The notes under the pieces were generated by a model that saw only the letters and a list, made by a program, of their open reading frames with translations, searched no databases and was not told the DNA's origin. Of a DNA stretch of 64,000 bases, positions 33,246-42,350 are shown piece by piece; the stretch's first letter is position 1, and every line of letters begins with the position of its first letter. The translations under genes were made by a program, and so were the position numbers. Location: the NCBI GenBank assembly GCA_034387635.1, contig JAOANU010000003.1:1054001-1118000 (forward strand). Reading direction: 5' to 3'. The DNA is from Rhodosporidiobolus odoratus. Taxonomy: Eukaryota; Basidiomycota; Microbotryomycetes; Sporidiobolales; Sporidiobolaceae.

Positions 33246-34604
33246 CTACTGCGCCGCAGCACCAGCAGCGCCAATCAGGTTGCCCATAGCAAGGACGAGT
33301 TGAGCCACGCCGTCCAGCTGACCGCCAACGGTGTCGGCCGGAATGGTCGCAGCTGCCGATGCCGAGGTCGACGAAGACGACGAGGATGATGAAGAAGAAG
33401 AGGAAGAGCTCGAACTGGAGCCATCGAGGGGAATGAGCCTGTCAGCTTTTAGGGGGCCGAAGGGTAGCGAGCCAGAGAAAAGCTAAGCTTACCTGCTGCT
33501 GCTCGACGGAGTCGTCGTAGGCGGAGTGGTAGACGTGGTGGTCGTTGTCGGCTTCGGGGTCGTGCTACGAGGGGAAAGGGGCGAGTAAGTCAGGCAAGCA
33601 AGCATACCCAGATGAGGTGACTGCTCACGTAGTAGGTTCCGGTGACCAGGTAGTCGTAGTCGGACTCGGACTCCAGGTCGTAGTGGGCGTCCAGGTGGTT
33701 GTCGGCTTGTATGAGGTAGTGGTGGTGGTCTTTTGCGTCGTGGTAGTTTCCTCCTCCGCGCCCGCCTTGTCCCAGGTCATGTAGAAAATGCCGACGTCGG
33801 TGCTAGCGAAGTGTTCGAACAACCCTTGGGACATGTCCAAGCCTCCATACGGGCAACCAGGGCAAGCATCCATGACTTGAGCCTGCAGGGGATTGGAGGT
33901 CGTCAGCAGGAAGTCTCGTCTCGACAGGCTTCTCGATGTCCCGGGGGAAGGAGACTCACGTTGGCCGTCTTTCCACCTGCAAGTCGTACGAAGCATTCCG
34001 CATTAGCGCTACGCCCGGGAACGAGGGGAGTGGAGTAAGCAGAAAAGGGGAGCTGAGCGCACCGTACGAGATGGTGATGGTCTGGAAGCACCAAGGCGAG
34101 ACGGCGCCTGTGTCACCGTACTGCGCGACGTTTAACGCGACGATCTGCACTCGGCAGAACCAGGCAGGAGGTGCAAAGTCAGCGAGAAGGTCGGATTGCG
34201 AAGCCAGGCACCGCACGCGACGAATCGTTCAACACGACCCGTTGCACCGGCGCCTTGAAGTTTGGCGGAAGACAAGCACGCACATAGTCTGACGGCTTGT
34301 TGTATGCACCGCAAGCGCCCAGGCCAACGGCATAATAGGATGCCCGGCCGCTGTAACTCCTCTTTGAAAGCTCACTGCCTTGTTCCAGGGTGGTATTGAG
34401 GATAGGCGAGGTGGGTTGGGAGTTGACTGCGAGTGCGCCTCTTCGTTGTTCAAGTTCTATGATGGCGGAGCCGTCTGGGTTCGATCGCAGGACCCTGTCG
34501 AATCGCCTGGAGTGTGCAAGGTCGTTGCGGGCTGGAATGTGGGAGGCCCCGACGAGAGAGGTTGCCGAGAGGACGAGAAGAGAGAGGGTGATGAAGGCGA
34601 GCAT
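33246..34604 (-). CDS. Secreted expansin-like (double-psi beta-barrel) protein
   Basis: Six exons: 34284-34604, 34063-34144, 33960-33976, 33629-33882, 33493-33564 and 33246-33438; 312 aa. Residues 1-19 form a signal peptide (MLAFITLSLLVLSATSLVGA). A Kex2-type site LSKR near residue 82 would release the mature domain SYSGRASYYAVGLGACG. The ~100-residue barrel continues IVALNVAQYG, SPWCFQTITISYGGKTA, VMDACPGCPYGGLDMS, typical of the RlpA/barwin/expansin superfamily, with a Cys pattern and a catalytic-like Asp. Family knowledge: such fungal proteins loosen or bind wall polysaccharide or are stress-induced. A Thr/Pro/Ser tail with a run of about 16 Ser follows. The C-terminus (VAQLVLAMGNLIGAAGAAAQ) could be a GPI signal or wall anchor. 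Exon 3 is 17 nt. Confidence 0.85.
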
Positions 34605-34793
34605 CTGTGTATACTCTGACGGGTTACAAGCCTAGGTACAGGCTACGAGAGATGCTGGCGAGGTCGGAATCGAGAGGAGGAGGTTCGAGAGGGGGAGAGA
34701 GGAGGTGCTGGCGCTGACGGGGACACAAGCGAAACGTTACTGAGAATTCAGTGAACGAGTGTGAGAGTGTACTGAACAGCAGTAGCACTGTAG
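34605..34793. promoter_or_regulatory. Upstream region of the secreted-protein gene
   Basis: Purine-rich on the plus strand (pyrimidine-rich in the direction of the leftward gene), as expected for its leader. Contains an ATG at 34651 whose short frame stops after 22 codons. No clear element. Confidence 0.35.
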
Positions 34794-35221
34794 GTGAGTA
34801 GAGAGCCAGTTGAAGATGATCAAACAACCTTCGAAAGCAATCGTCTTCTCGACCTTATTGACCGCCTCGCCCGAACCTTTCCTTCAACCTTGTCACCGTT
34901 CCGATCTCAGCTGACATACTCAAGCCACCGTGACGCCCTGCACGCTCTCCTGCCTCTTAACGCGCCCGATGCGCCTTTTTCTCTCCGACTATTGTGTACT
35001 CTTTCCGTACGCCTAGCTTCGCCCGAGTATTACACGAGCAGCTGGCATCACGACATCCCAGCTGGTCCGATACGCCCGCGCCGCTGCTAGACAGCGTTGC
35101 GTACCAGGATGCTCTCGGAACGTGGATGGAAATGGAGACGAAGGAAAGCACCACATTCTGCTCAATCCACTCGCTGACAACAAAATGGCTCAACTACGAA
35201 CGGCTGGGAAGAGGGGTATGA
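34794..35221 (+). pseudogene. Possible frameshifted gene relic or unresolved gene
   Basis: Two overlapping rightward frames both look coding. The first, open from about 34794 to 35090, reads FESNRLLDLIDRLARTFPST and HRDALHALLPLNAPDAPFSL. The second, from about 35019 to 35221, reads FARVLHEQLASRHPSWSDTP and LGTWMEMETKESTTF. Joining them would need an intron of about 23 nt, far shorter than any other here, so a frameshift is more likely. The first frame has no ATG and is closed upstream by a TAG. The second ends inside the last exon of the leftward 35-kb gene. No family was recognised. It could also be a real gene whose introns I have not solved. Confidence 0.3.
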
Positions 35222-36714
35222 AACTGCATATCACGAGAAGGGGTCAGTCTCAGCCCAAGTCGAGGAGAGCAAGGACTCGGGCATACAATCGTTCCTACAT
35301 GCTTGAAAGCTCTCAACATCCGTCGATGCAGCTTAGTCCGCTTTGGGCGTGCTGGGTCTGATCGCTCCTCCCGCGTCTCCAGGTTGGGGAAGAGACAGAA
35401 CGCCTCCAGCCAGTTGACGGCACGATCGGCAAGGTGCCACGGCATCGAGCCTGGCTCGGCTTCAGGAATGATCCCTCCTGGCGAAGGTGGCACCAGGTTG
35501 TTCCGGATCCATGCACGGAAGTTGTTGAAGTCGACTTCATCAAGGGGTCCATCATCGCCGGCGTGATGGACTAATGCATTGTAAGCAAATTCCTGGACTT
35601 TGTCGTCGAGTAGACAGTCCTTCCAGCGCATGATCCGGAGTTCCATATCGTCGTCGGCTCGGAGTGTGGGGTTACCGCGGTGTGGGTCGTGCCTGTCCAG
35701 GAGGGCATCCGCCTGCTCGTGGGTTTCGACCAGTAGAAGCACGAAGAACGCCTGAATCGCGCTTTTTGCCTCGTGCACTAGTTGTTCCTCTCCACGCCGT
35801 AATCGGGTGTTCGCATCCCAAAGGCGTCGTAGAGCGAAGAAGAGGAGACGAGAGCCGATGAGACCTCGGACCTCGGCTGGCTTGTCACTGTCCCACGAGC
35901 CGTGAGGCGGCAGTCTCACCCTGGTCGTTGGCTCGTGACCCAGTGCAGTTGCCGGTCGAGGGCCGAGTAGGAGCCCATGTCGAACGTAAGGTGCGCTGAG
36001 GAGAGCAAACTCAGCATGCATTGTGGAAGGAAGGAGAACGGAACTCACTCCCAGCGCACAACGCCACCCTCTTTTACCCGTCGCGGGATCAGCATGGGGC
36101 TTTCCCCTTGTACACGCGGGTGATTTTCCTGTTGGCGGCGTTCCAAGGCTTCTGCGTAGCCCGGAAGTGGGTTGACACCGAGGAAACTTTGGCAACAGGT
36201 ATGGGCCAAGGCGACCTGCTGAACCTGCAGACTGCTCCACGGCGAACGTTGAATGCCGACAACTGCCTCGAGAGGCTGTGGAAGAGGCGGCGTGTATATT
36301 CTGTCAGTGAACGTGCAGTCGCAACAAGGACGCTTCCTACGCACCATGTATCGGGTAGGTATTCCAACCTGGTTCAGGTCATGCTCCAGGTCAGGGTGCA
36401 GGTTATGCTCCAGGTCAGGATCATCGGCACGGTACGACAGTTGTGACTTTGAGCGGAGAACATTGATGCCGACGTCGCCTGGAAAAGACTCGGAATCAGC
36501 TGAGACTGAACTTGGTAGCTAGGCTGTGAATGCGAGGCGTACCTATACACTGCAGCATAATTTCTCCTTGTTGGCCTGTCTTATCGTTAGGCGCGCGCCC
36601 CCGAGGCTGACTGAGGAGCAGCGCCGCAGCCGCCAATTGACTAGAGCGCCCCTGCACTGCGCAGTGGTGGGGACTGTTGAAGAGCTGCTCCTCATGGGAG
36701 AGCACTCCTGGCAT
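35194..36714 (-). CDS. Unknown protein of 419 aa, five exons
   Basis: Exons: 36543-36714, 36345-36478, 36049-36275, 35299-35995 and 35194-35223; every junction keeps frame. The start MPGVLSHEEQLFNS is the first ATG of an open exon. Exon 2 holds a short internal repeat (DPDLEHN / HPDLEHD) encoded by a 15-base direct repeat. The body is mixed and looks globular, with VNPLPGYAEALERRQQE, VRWDAPYVRHGLLLGPRPAT, RLLFFALRRLWDANTRLRRG, AIQAFFVLLLVETHEQADAL and FNNFRAWIRNNLVPPSPGGI. No known domain is recognised, and I see no transposase or nuclease motif. Its 3' end overlaps the possible relic on the other strand by 28 bases. Gene structure is well supported; function is not. Confidence 0.65.
36381..36419. 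repeat. Short tandem repeat, 24-base period, in a coding exon
   Basis: A 15-base unit (ATGCTCCAGGTCAGG) occurs at 36381-36395 and again at 36405-36419. It encodes the doubled acidic motif in exon 2 of the leftward unknown gene. Confidence 0.8.
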
Positions 36715-36936
36715 ATTTTAGCACCGACTGGGAAGAGGGAAGGGGCCTTGACGGGCCTTGAAGGGCAAGAGTGAGGAGTGAGTGAGCTAGGAGTGACCAA
36801 GGCTTTTTTTGTATATCTTCCCCAGATCCGCGGCACAATTCGCGCATCGGGGCAGTGCTCATGCCCATCACGCGCAGTGGTGCTTGAAAGGTGCCCGGGG
36901 TTTCGTGCTGAACAGACAACAGATCAGCCTGTACAG

Positions 36937-38895
36937 CTAATCCTCCATGACGCTCCGATCGACGTCGTCAGAATCGTCCCCGTCGGCATCTTCCTCATTT
37001 TCTCCATCTTCGCCTTCGTCCTCTGCCTGATCCTGCTCCTTATCCTGCTTGACCTGTTCCTCCTCCTCCGCCGCCGTGGTTGCACCGGGCACAACCACCT
37101 CCCAAATCTCCCTGCCGCCGTTCGACCACTTGGACTCGACCTCGTCGGCAAAAAGGCGACCGTAGCGTTCTTCGAGAGCGGAAAAGGCCGGAGAAGGGTA
37201 GTCGCCAGATGGCGGAAGAGGGGGAAGAGAGGCCTTGAGCACACCCTGTAGAACCAGACACGTCAGACCCTTGCTCAAGAAAGCCTCGCTGAGAGCAGTA
37301 TGACGGAATCGGAGAACGCACGAAAACCTCGCGCACGACGCTCGCCCTCTCCCCGTCGTACCCCTCGTCTTCCGCTTCTACCAACTCGCTGAGCGCTTTC
37401 AACCCCCCTCCGATCCACTCCCTGATGGCTCTGTTCCCTCCTCCCCCTCCACCCGAAGCCGGTTCCGCCCCCACCCCCAATACAATACCACTCAATCCCC
37501 TCGCAGCGCCCCACCGTCCGCCGAGCCCGCGGTTCTCGCCTGCGAGGCCCCGGAGTAAAGTTTTCGTGACTCGCGGGAGGAGAGACGGGTAGGCGTAGGC
37601 ATGTCGTTCGAGAAGGAGGTGCAGGAGGGCGGCAGCGAGAGTCCGGATGGTTGGCGGGGAAGGATCGGTGCCAGCGGAAACGAATGGAAGGGCAGAGGTG
37701 AGTAAGCAGGTAAGGATGGCAGGGGTAAGCTGATGTAGGTAGGGCTCGACGAAGAGAGTGGGATTTTCGAGCATGGCGTGGAAGAGGTCAAGGGCTCGTT
37801 GCAACGCAGGAAGGTCGTGCAGGTTGTTGGAAATCTGCAGGGGCTGTCGATTAGCATGATTGCAAGGACTATGGGCTTAAGCAGAGCAAAGCGTACCTGC
37901 TCTCCTCCCCAAGCAATGAGATACGGCACAAGTTGATGCAGACCAGGATCGCTCCGGACGCTTCCAAGAGCCGCATCACGCACTTCTGAGCTAGGTACAG
38001 CTGCTCCAGCGCTCCCACTCCCGAGCGCTTCGGTGAGGCGGGTGAAGTAGAGCTGCAGCTCGCGCGACAGTACGTGCTTGACGAGCGGAGTGACGGTGGA
38101 AGCAGGTTGACCGGCAGCAGAGGAGGAAGAGGGGAGGAGTGAGGCAGTGGCGGGTTTTGGTGCATAGCGAGCGAGCTCTGCGGAAGCGGCGACGTAAGCA
38201 AAAGGACAAGCAAAGACTTGACGAGACGGAAAGAAACACACCTTGTGGTGTGGGGTTCTCCTTGATTAGGGGCTGCACACCTTCGATCGCCAGCCAGTGT
38301 GCTGCAGAACGTGAAGGATCAGCACGAGGTACCTGAGCGTGGAGGAGCAGACGTAGCGCACCGGTGAAGCTGACATCCCTCGGCACGCTTGGCAGTTCCG
38401 TCTTGATCACCTTGCTGAGGTCAATCTCCTCATCTTCGACATGGTATACCGTCCCCGTCGCGGTGACCGTCTTTTTGAACGGCAAATGACTCGTCTCGCG
38501 AGAAAAGCCCCACAACGGCTCGAGGTTTCGAACCTTGAGGGCGTTGTCGACGTCTTCTACCTTGAGACGTGTGCGGCGGGAATGACGCATGAACTTCATG
38601 GATTCCTGACAGGTGCAACTAGGATCAGCTTGAAGCGGAACAAGGTAAGAAAGGGCGGACTCGCCTCGATGAGTTCCCAGAGTCGGTACTCGACATCGCC
38701 TGCCAGTGTTGCCGCTACCTCATCTGGCAAGTTGGCGATGCCCACGGATTCGGCTACGTCCTGCATGAATCAGTTGCGAGCGTTGTGCGGTAGTCGGCCT
38801 CATCAGTTGCGATGGGAGGCGAAGTGTGGGAAATGGCGCACCTTGACCGAGTCGCTCTTCCATACACCTGAGACGGTCGCTGGTTGTCTCGCCAT
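36937..38895 (-). CDS. TAF6: TAF6, TFIID/SAGA histone-fold subunit
   Basis: Seven exons: 38842-38895, 38665-38760, 38362-38605, 38242-38301, 37897-38177, 37322-37834 and 36937-37245; 518 aa. Family knowledge: TAF6 pairs with TAF9 through an H4-like histone fold and scaffolds TFIID and SAGA with its HEAT repeats. The histone fold spans residues ~1-75 (SVGIANLPDEVAATLAGDVEYRLWELIE then ESMKFMRHSRRTRLKVEDVDNAL). Then come VRNLEPLWGF and the TAF6 C-terminal HEAT region (VKHVLSRELQLYFTRLTEAL, DPGLHQLVPYLIAW, YLHQLTPAILTCLLTSAL). The tail is very acidic. The second intron (38606-38664) begins GCGAGT, and only that boundary gives the conserved LIE-ESMKFM join. Head to head with the Pro/Tyr-rich gene, with 139 bases between start codons. 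Confidence 0.92.
38606..38664 (-). other. GC-AG intron in TAF6
   Basis: Donor GAG|GCGAGT, acceptor TGTCAG, inside the histone fold. A GT two codons away would break the frame. Confidence 0.75.
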
Positions 38896-39034
38896 GACTG
38901 ACTGCTGCCGAATCCAAGCACTGGAAGTTGTAGTGGGGGAAAGAGGTTCTCCGGACATTCTCTCGCTTGCAATTGTTCACTTCTCCACAGTCCGTTACCT
39001 CTGCGACCAAGCTCTGTACCAGCTAGTCAAGACA
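38896..39034. promoter_or_regulatory. 139-base divergent promoter, TAF6 / 39-kb gene
   Basis: The two start codons are only 139 bases apart, so the 5' leaders must be short or overlapping. No TATA box is visible. Confidence 0.5.
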
Positions 39035-41209
39035 ATGAACGGTTTAAGTTACTCGCCCCACGACTCGTATCGCGGCCCTCCTCGTGGTGACCGTTCCTCC
39101 CTTCCTCCTGCCGACTTTCCTCACGGCTCTCCTCACGGGCCACCTCTGGTACCAATGCCGCAACGGGACACGCGCGATCCGGGTTACGAACAGCCATATC
39201 GCCCCTACGACCGTGCCGCCCCCTACGAACGACAACCTTACGACGGTGGACGAGGTTACGATGCAAGGCCGCATTATCCGGACGAGTCAGGCTATTACGC
39301 CAGCCGCCAACCGGTTCCCGAGGACCCCTACGGCCACTACCCACCTCGTAGGGACTACCTCCCACCGCATGACTATTACAGCCGACCACCCGCTCCACCG
39401 CAAGATTACTACTCTCGACCTCCTGCTTCCAGCTATCCTCCCCGCGACCCCTACGGCTACCCGCCCCGCGATTCCTACGCAAGCTACCCTCCGCCGCCTC
39501 CGCCGCCTCCCCGTGACCCCTACTACCACGATCCTCACCCCCGGGACCCTTACTCAATGGGCCCACCACCTCCTGCTCCGCCTCCTTCCGCCCCTCCCGC
39601 CGCGACCGCTCCCTCCTTCGGCCCAACACCTGATCCAAATGACCTCGCTATCCCCCTCCTCTACCTCGCCCGCTCGGTCAATTCAAAGACCTTCAACCCT
39701 CTCCGAGCAAAGTACGGCAACCTCGACCTTCGTTTCGTCAACTCGCTGCGCGATCTCGCTGGCGACCTCCATGCCGTTACGCTCGACCACCCGAATCTTC
39801 TCGGACATCGTCGACGGGTCTGGGTGACTGCTGTGGGCGGGACAGACGCTCTCGTGCACCACGTCAGGAGTAGTCTGACCGAAACTCTGGACTGGCGAGA
39901 GGTGGGCGATATCTCGGAGCTGGAGAGGGAGCTGGCGACCGAAGATAGGAGGGTCATCTTCGTTAAGGAGGAGAACACCGAGAAGGAAAGGAAGAAAGAG
40001 CGAGAGGACAGCGAGAAGCAGGAGCGCGAGAAGCAGGAGGCAGAGATGGAACGCGGGAGGAGGGAAATCGAGGAACGTGAGCGAGATGGTGCTGCACAAG
40101 GTCAGAGTGCGCCCCAGGACCTAGACGAGGTGCTTCGCCAGGTCATGGGTGATTCTTCGACTTCGCCCGTTGCTATGGGAGTGGAAGACGCTACCTCATC
40201 CTTCCCACTGCCCAAAGATATTCCCGAGCAGACCCCGTCACGCATTGATACTCGCCATCCAGGCGACGGCGCCGCGCTGGTGGACCGCTTTGAAGACTTT
40301 GCACGCCGGGGGGACGAGCTGCAGAGCGTGGGGAGTGAGTCACCAGGCCGTTCCAGGAAGCGCTTGAGGAGGGAGAGCGAGGCAGAGGAAGACTCGGTGC
40401 GTCATTTGTTAATTCACCCTTGTGACCGGCTTCTTCGAATGCTGATGTTCAGCCTATACTACCAGGATCGCGGGGCTCGCGGACCTCAGCGCAAGAAGCT
40501 CGAAGCAGCATGCAAGCTGGAGAAGCGCTGCTGCGTCGACTGGGCGGCGGAGAACAGCCTCCCGGTCACCGAGGAGACTAGGCTAGTGGACGACGAGCCG
40601 CAACTCGGAGAACGGCACCAGGGCGTCTGGAATCTGTTCGGCGAGGCAAGTGGGACCAATCGCGGACTCATGCTGTGAAATCTGCTGACGTCTAACGACC
40701 CCCTCGCAGCCTCTGGAAGAGCTTTCGCCCCAAGTCCAGGTCCTGATGGCGCGCGCGATGCGAGACGCCACCTATCCACCCCGTCTTCGACTGTACGACC
40801 ACCCCGATGCACTCGAGCAGCTCCAATCAGCCGTCCCGTGGTTCGTTGCTATTCTCAATCTCGTATGTTACTCTTGCCTCGGCTTCTGCCTTCCTTTTCT
40901 TGCTGTCTAACGTCGAATGTACCGTAGATCAAGGACCGTTATGAGCTTGCCGACTCGTCCTCCGTCATCCCACAAGATCCGCCCTCCATTGAGCACCCAT
41001 TCTTCTCTATGCCTGAGAGCAGCCGAACGATCCCGACCCTTTCGACTCTTTCGACTTTCGCCGCATCCGACTCTTCCTCGGCCACCGTTGCCGCCTCGCC
41101 AGCTGAAGCCGCATCCGCCCCCGCCAGCACTGAGGCCGCCCCGGAACCGACCCCTCAACTACCCGCCGTCGAGGAGAAGATGGAGGACGAGACCGTCTCC
41201 GTCGCATGA
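39035..41209 (+). CDS. Unknown Pro/Tyr-rich, prion-like N-terminus protein, 658 aa
   Basis: Four exons: 39035-40396, 40466-40645, 40710-40862 and 40928-41209. Residues 1-195 are dominated by Pro, Tyr, Arg and Asp with repeats of the kind DYYSRPPAPPQ and PPRDPYGYPPRD, ending in poly-Pro runs; this resembles phase-separating RNA-binding proteins. Residues ~200-300 look folded (LAIPLLYLARSVNSKTFNPL, YGNLDLRFVNSLRDL, VWVTAVGGTDALVHHV). Then follow a Glu/Lys/Arg coiled region, a basic NLS-like GRSRKRLRRESE, and a helical end (LEELSPQVQVLMARAMRDA, LEQLQSAVPWFVAILN). Intron 3 (40646-40709) starts GCAAGT after GAG, with a TCTAAC branch and CGCAG; without it the protein ends early. Pfam-type identity is not recognised. 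Confidence 0.7.
40646..40709 (+). other. GC-AG intron in the 39-kb gene
   Basis: Donor GAG|GCAAGT, branch-like TCTAAC, acceptor CTCGCAG. Removal opens a further 145 codons with good coding character; retention ends the protein at 40678. Confidence 0.65.
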
Positions 41210-41568
41210 TGACTGCCCCAACACTCCGACCCGCCTACAAAGTCGCCTTCGCTGCCTTCTTTTCTCATCCTCTCTCGATTCCTGATTCTCGCTTCGAACA
41301 CCGCGCTTTCCCTGCCCATGTAGCCAGTTCCATTCCACTGGATTCTGTTTTCTTGTCTGCTGGCTGCTTCTCCGTTTCTTGCCTTGCCTACCTCAACATC
41401 GTCAAGTTGACTCGGCGCGTCATATCGGCGAGCATCGGTCCCTCCGGGACCTGGCAGCGTCAGGGTGTGCTGGTGTGAGCGGACGCAGCACGGGAGGAGA
41501 AGGAACAGAGTATATGGAGAACGAGAAAGTGACTCCTTTCGTGAGGGCAGTCGGCCCCAGGTTCCGAG
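41210..41568. other. Intergenic, 3' of the 39-kb gene
   Basis: About 360 bases downstream of the stop at 41209. Short chance frames only. Further on, 41590-41680 is conspicuously AT-rich for this genome (an A-run followed by a T-run), inside the doubtful small gene. Confidence 0.4.
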
Positions 41569-42060
41569 CTATCGCGGACACGTTATGAGCGGCATATAGC
41601 AGATTCTGCGCCGGCGGTGATGAATTTCAACTGCATATAAATCGTAGCTGAGGGGAAAAATAGAAATTTTTCCTACGGGAACAAAACCGCTCGCTGGCCT
41701 GCTCTTCCACTGTCTCTCCAGTTTACTGGCGCCCTCGACTTCCAACATGCTTGTCAGCACTCTCCGCAGCTAACAAGTGGGCTCGTCGGCACCCAGAGGA
41801 ATGCATCATCCCACGAGTATCATCGCCCTCGAATCCGGCTTGAACGCGTCTCACCTTCTCGGGGGGATAGCGTGAGGGTTTGGAAAGGAGGAGGGCGGTC
41901 GTTTCGATGGGCACATACTGTTCAGAGTAGTGGGGCGCAGGCAGATTCTGCAGGGACTGGTGGAACGGGTTGGACGGGGAGACTGGCGGAGCTGGAGGGA
42001 GGACGAGGAGGAGATGGTATCGCTGCAACGCCGGACCTGCGGTCTATCCTGTAGCTGCGA
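41569..42060 (-). CDS. Small protein gene, 5' end unresolved
   Basis: Two exons fit together. The upstream one ends at 41855 (QNLPAPHYSEQYVPIETTAL then SRYPPEK), with a GTGAGA donor. The downstream one runs 41569-41769 after a GTTAG acceptor (LRRVLTSMLEVEGASKLERQ). Phase 0 is kept, and the join PPEK-LRRVLTSMLE reads as one helix. The upstream exon is bounded at about 42045-42060 by an in-frame TAG next to a possible acceptor (GATAG), and no ATG exon could be placed confidently further up. The C-terminal ~25 residues fall in an AT-rich stretch and may be 3' UTR if another intron is missed. The product would be a small, basic protein of unknown role. There is no similarity I recognise. Confidence 0.35.
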
Positions 42061-42350
42061 GAGAGTGCTCTGTCAACATCCGTGTATTGCTCTCTGTCAC
42101 GCTGGCCGTCCCGCGGAGCTATAGAAGTTGTTTCGGTGTTCTATCCTCCGCCGGCTGTCTGGCTTTGTCTGCACCGCTCGTCTCGCTCATTTGCCATAAG
42201 GTATCCTACACCAGCCTACAAGGCCTCAGATTACCGCGGGCACGCTGTCATCCCGCCTTGAATCGCTTCGACCGCGTCGGCCGCCCCCACCCCGTCCCCC
42301 CGCTTCCAGCTTGTCAGACGTGACAGCAGCGCGGGACAAGGCGGAGCAGG

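Noticed and set aside
35194..36714. Idea that the unknown 419-aa gene is a transposon or nuclease
   Set aside because: No DDE, reverse transcriptase or HNH motif, no terminal repeats and ordinary introns.
39027..39638. Leftward 203-codon frame over the Pro/Tyr-rich exon
   Set aside because: Antisense of a repetitive Pro/Tyr coding region; Gly/Arg-rich as expected from the complement.
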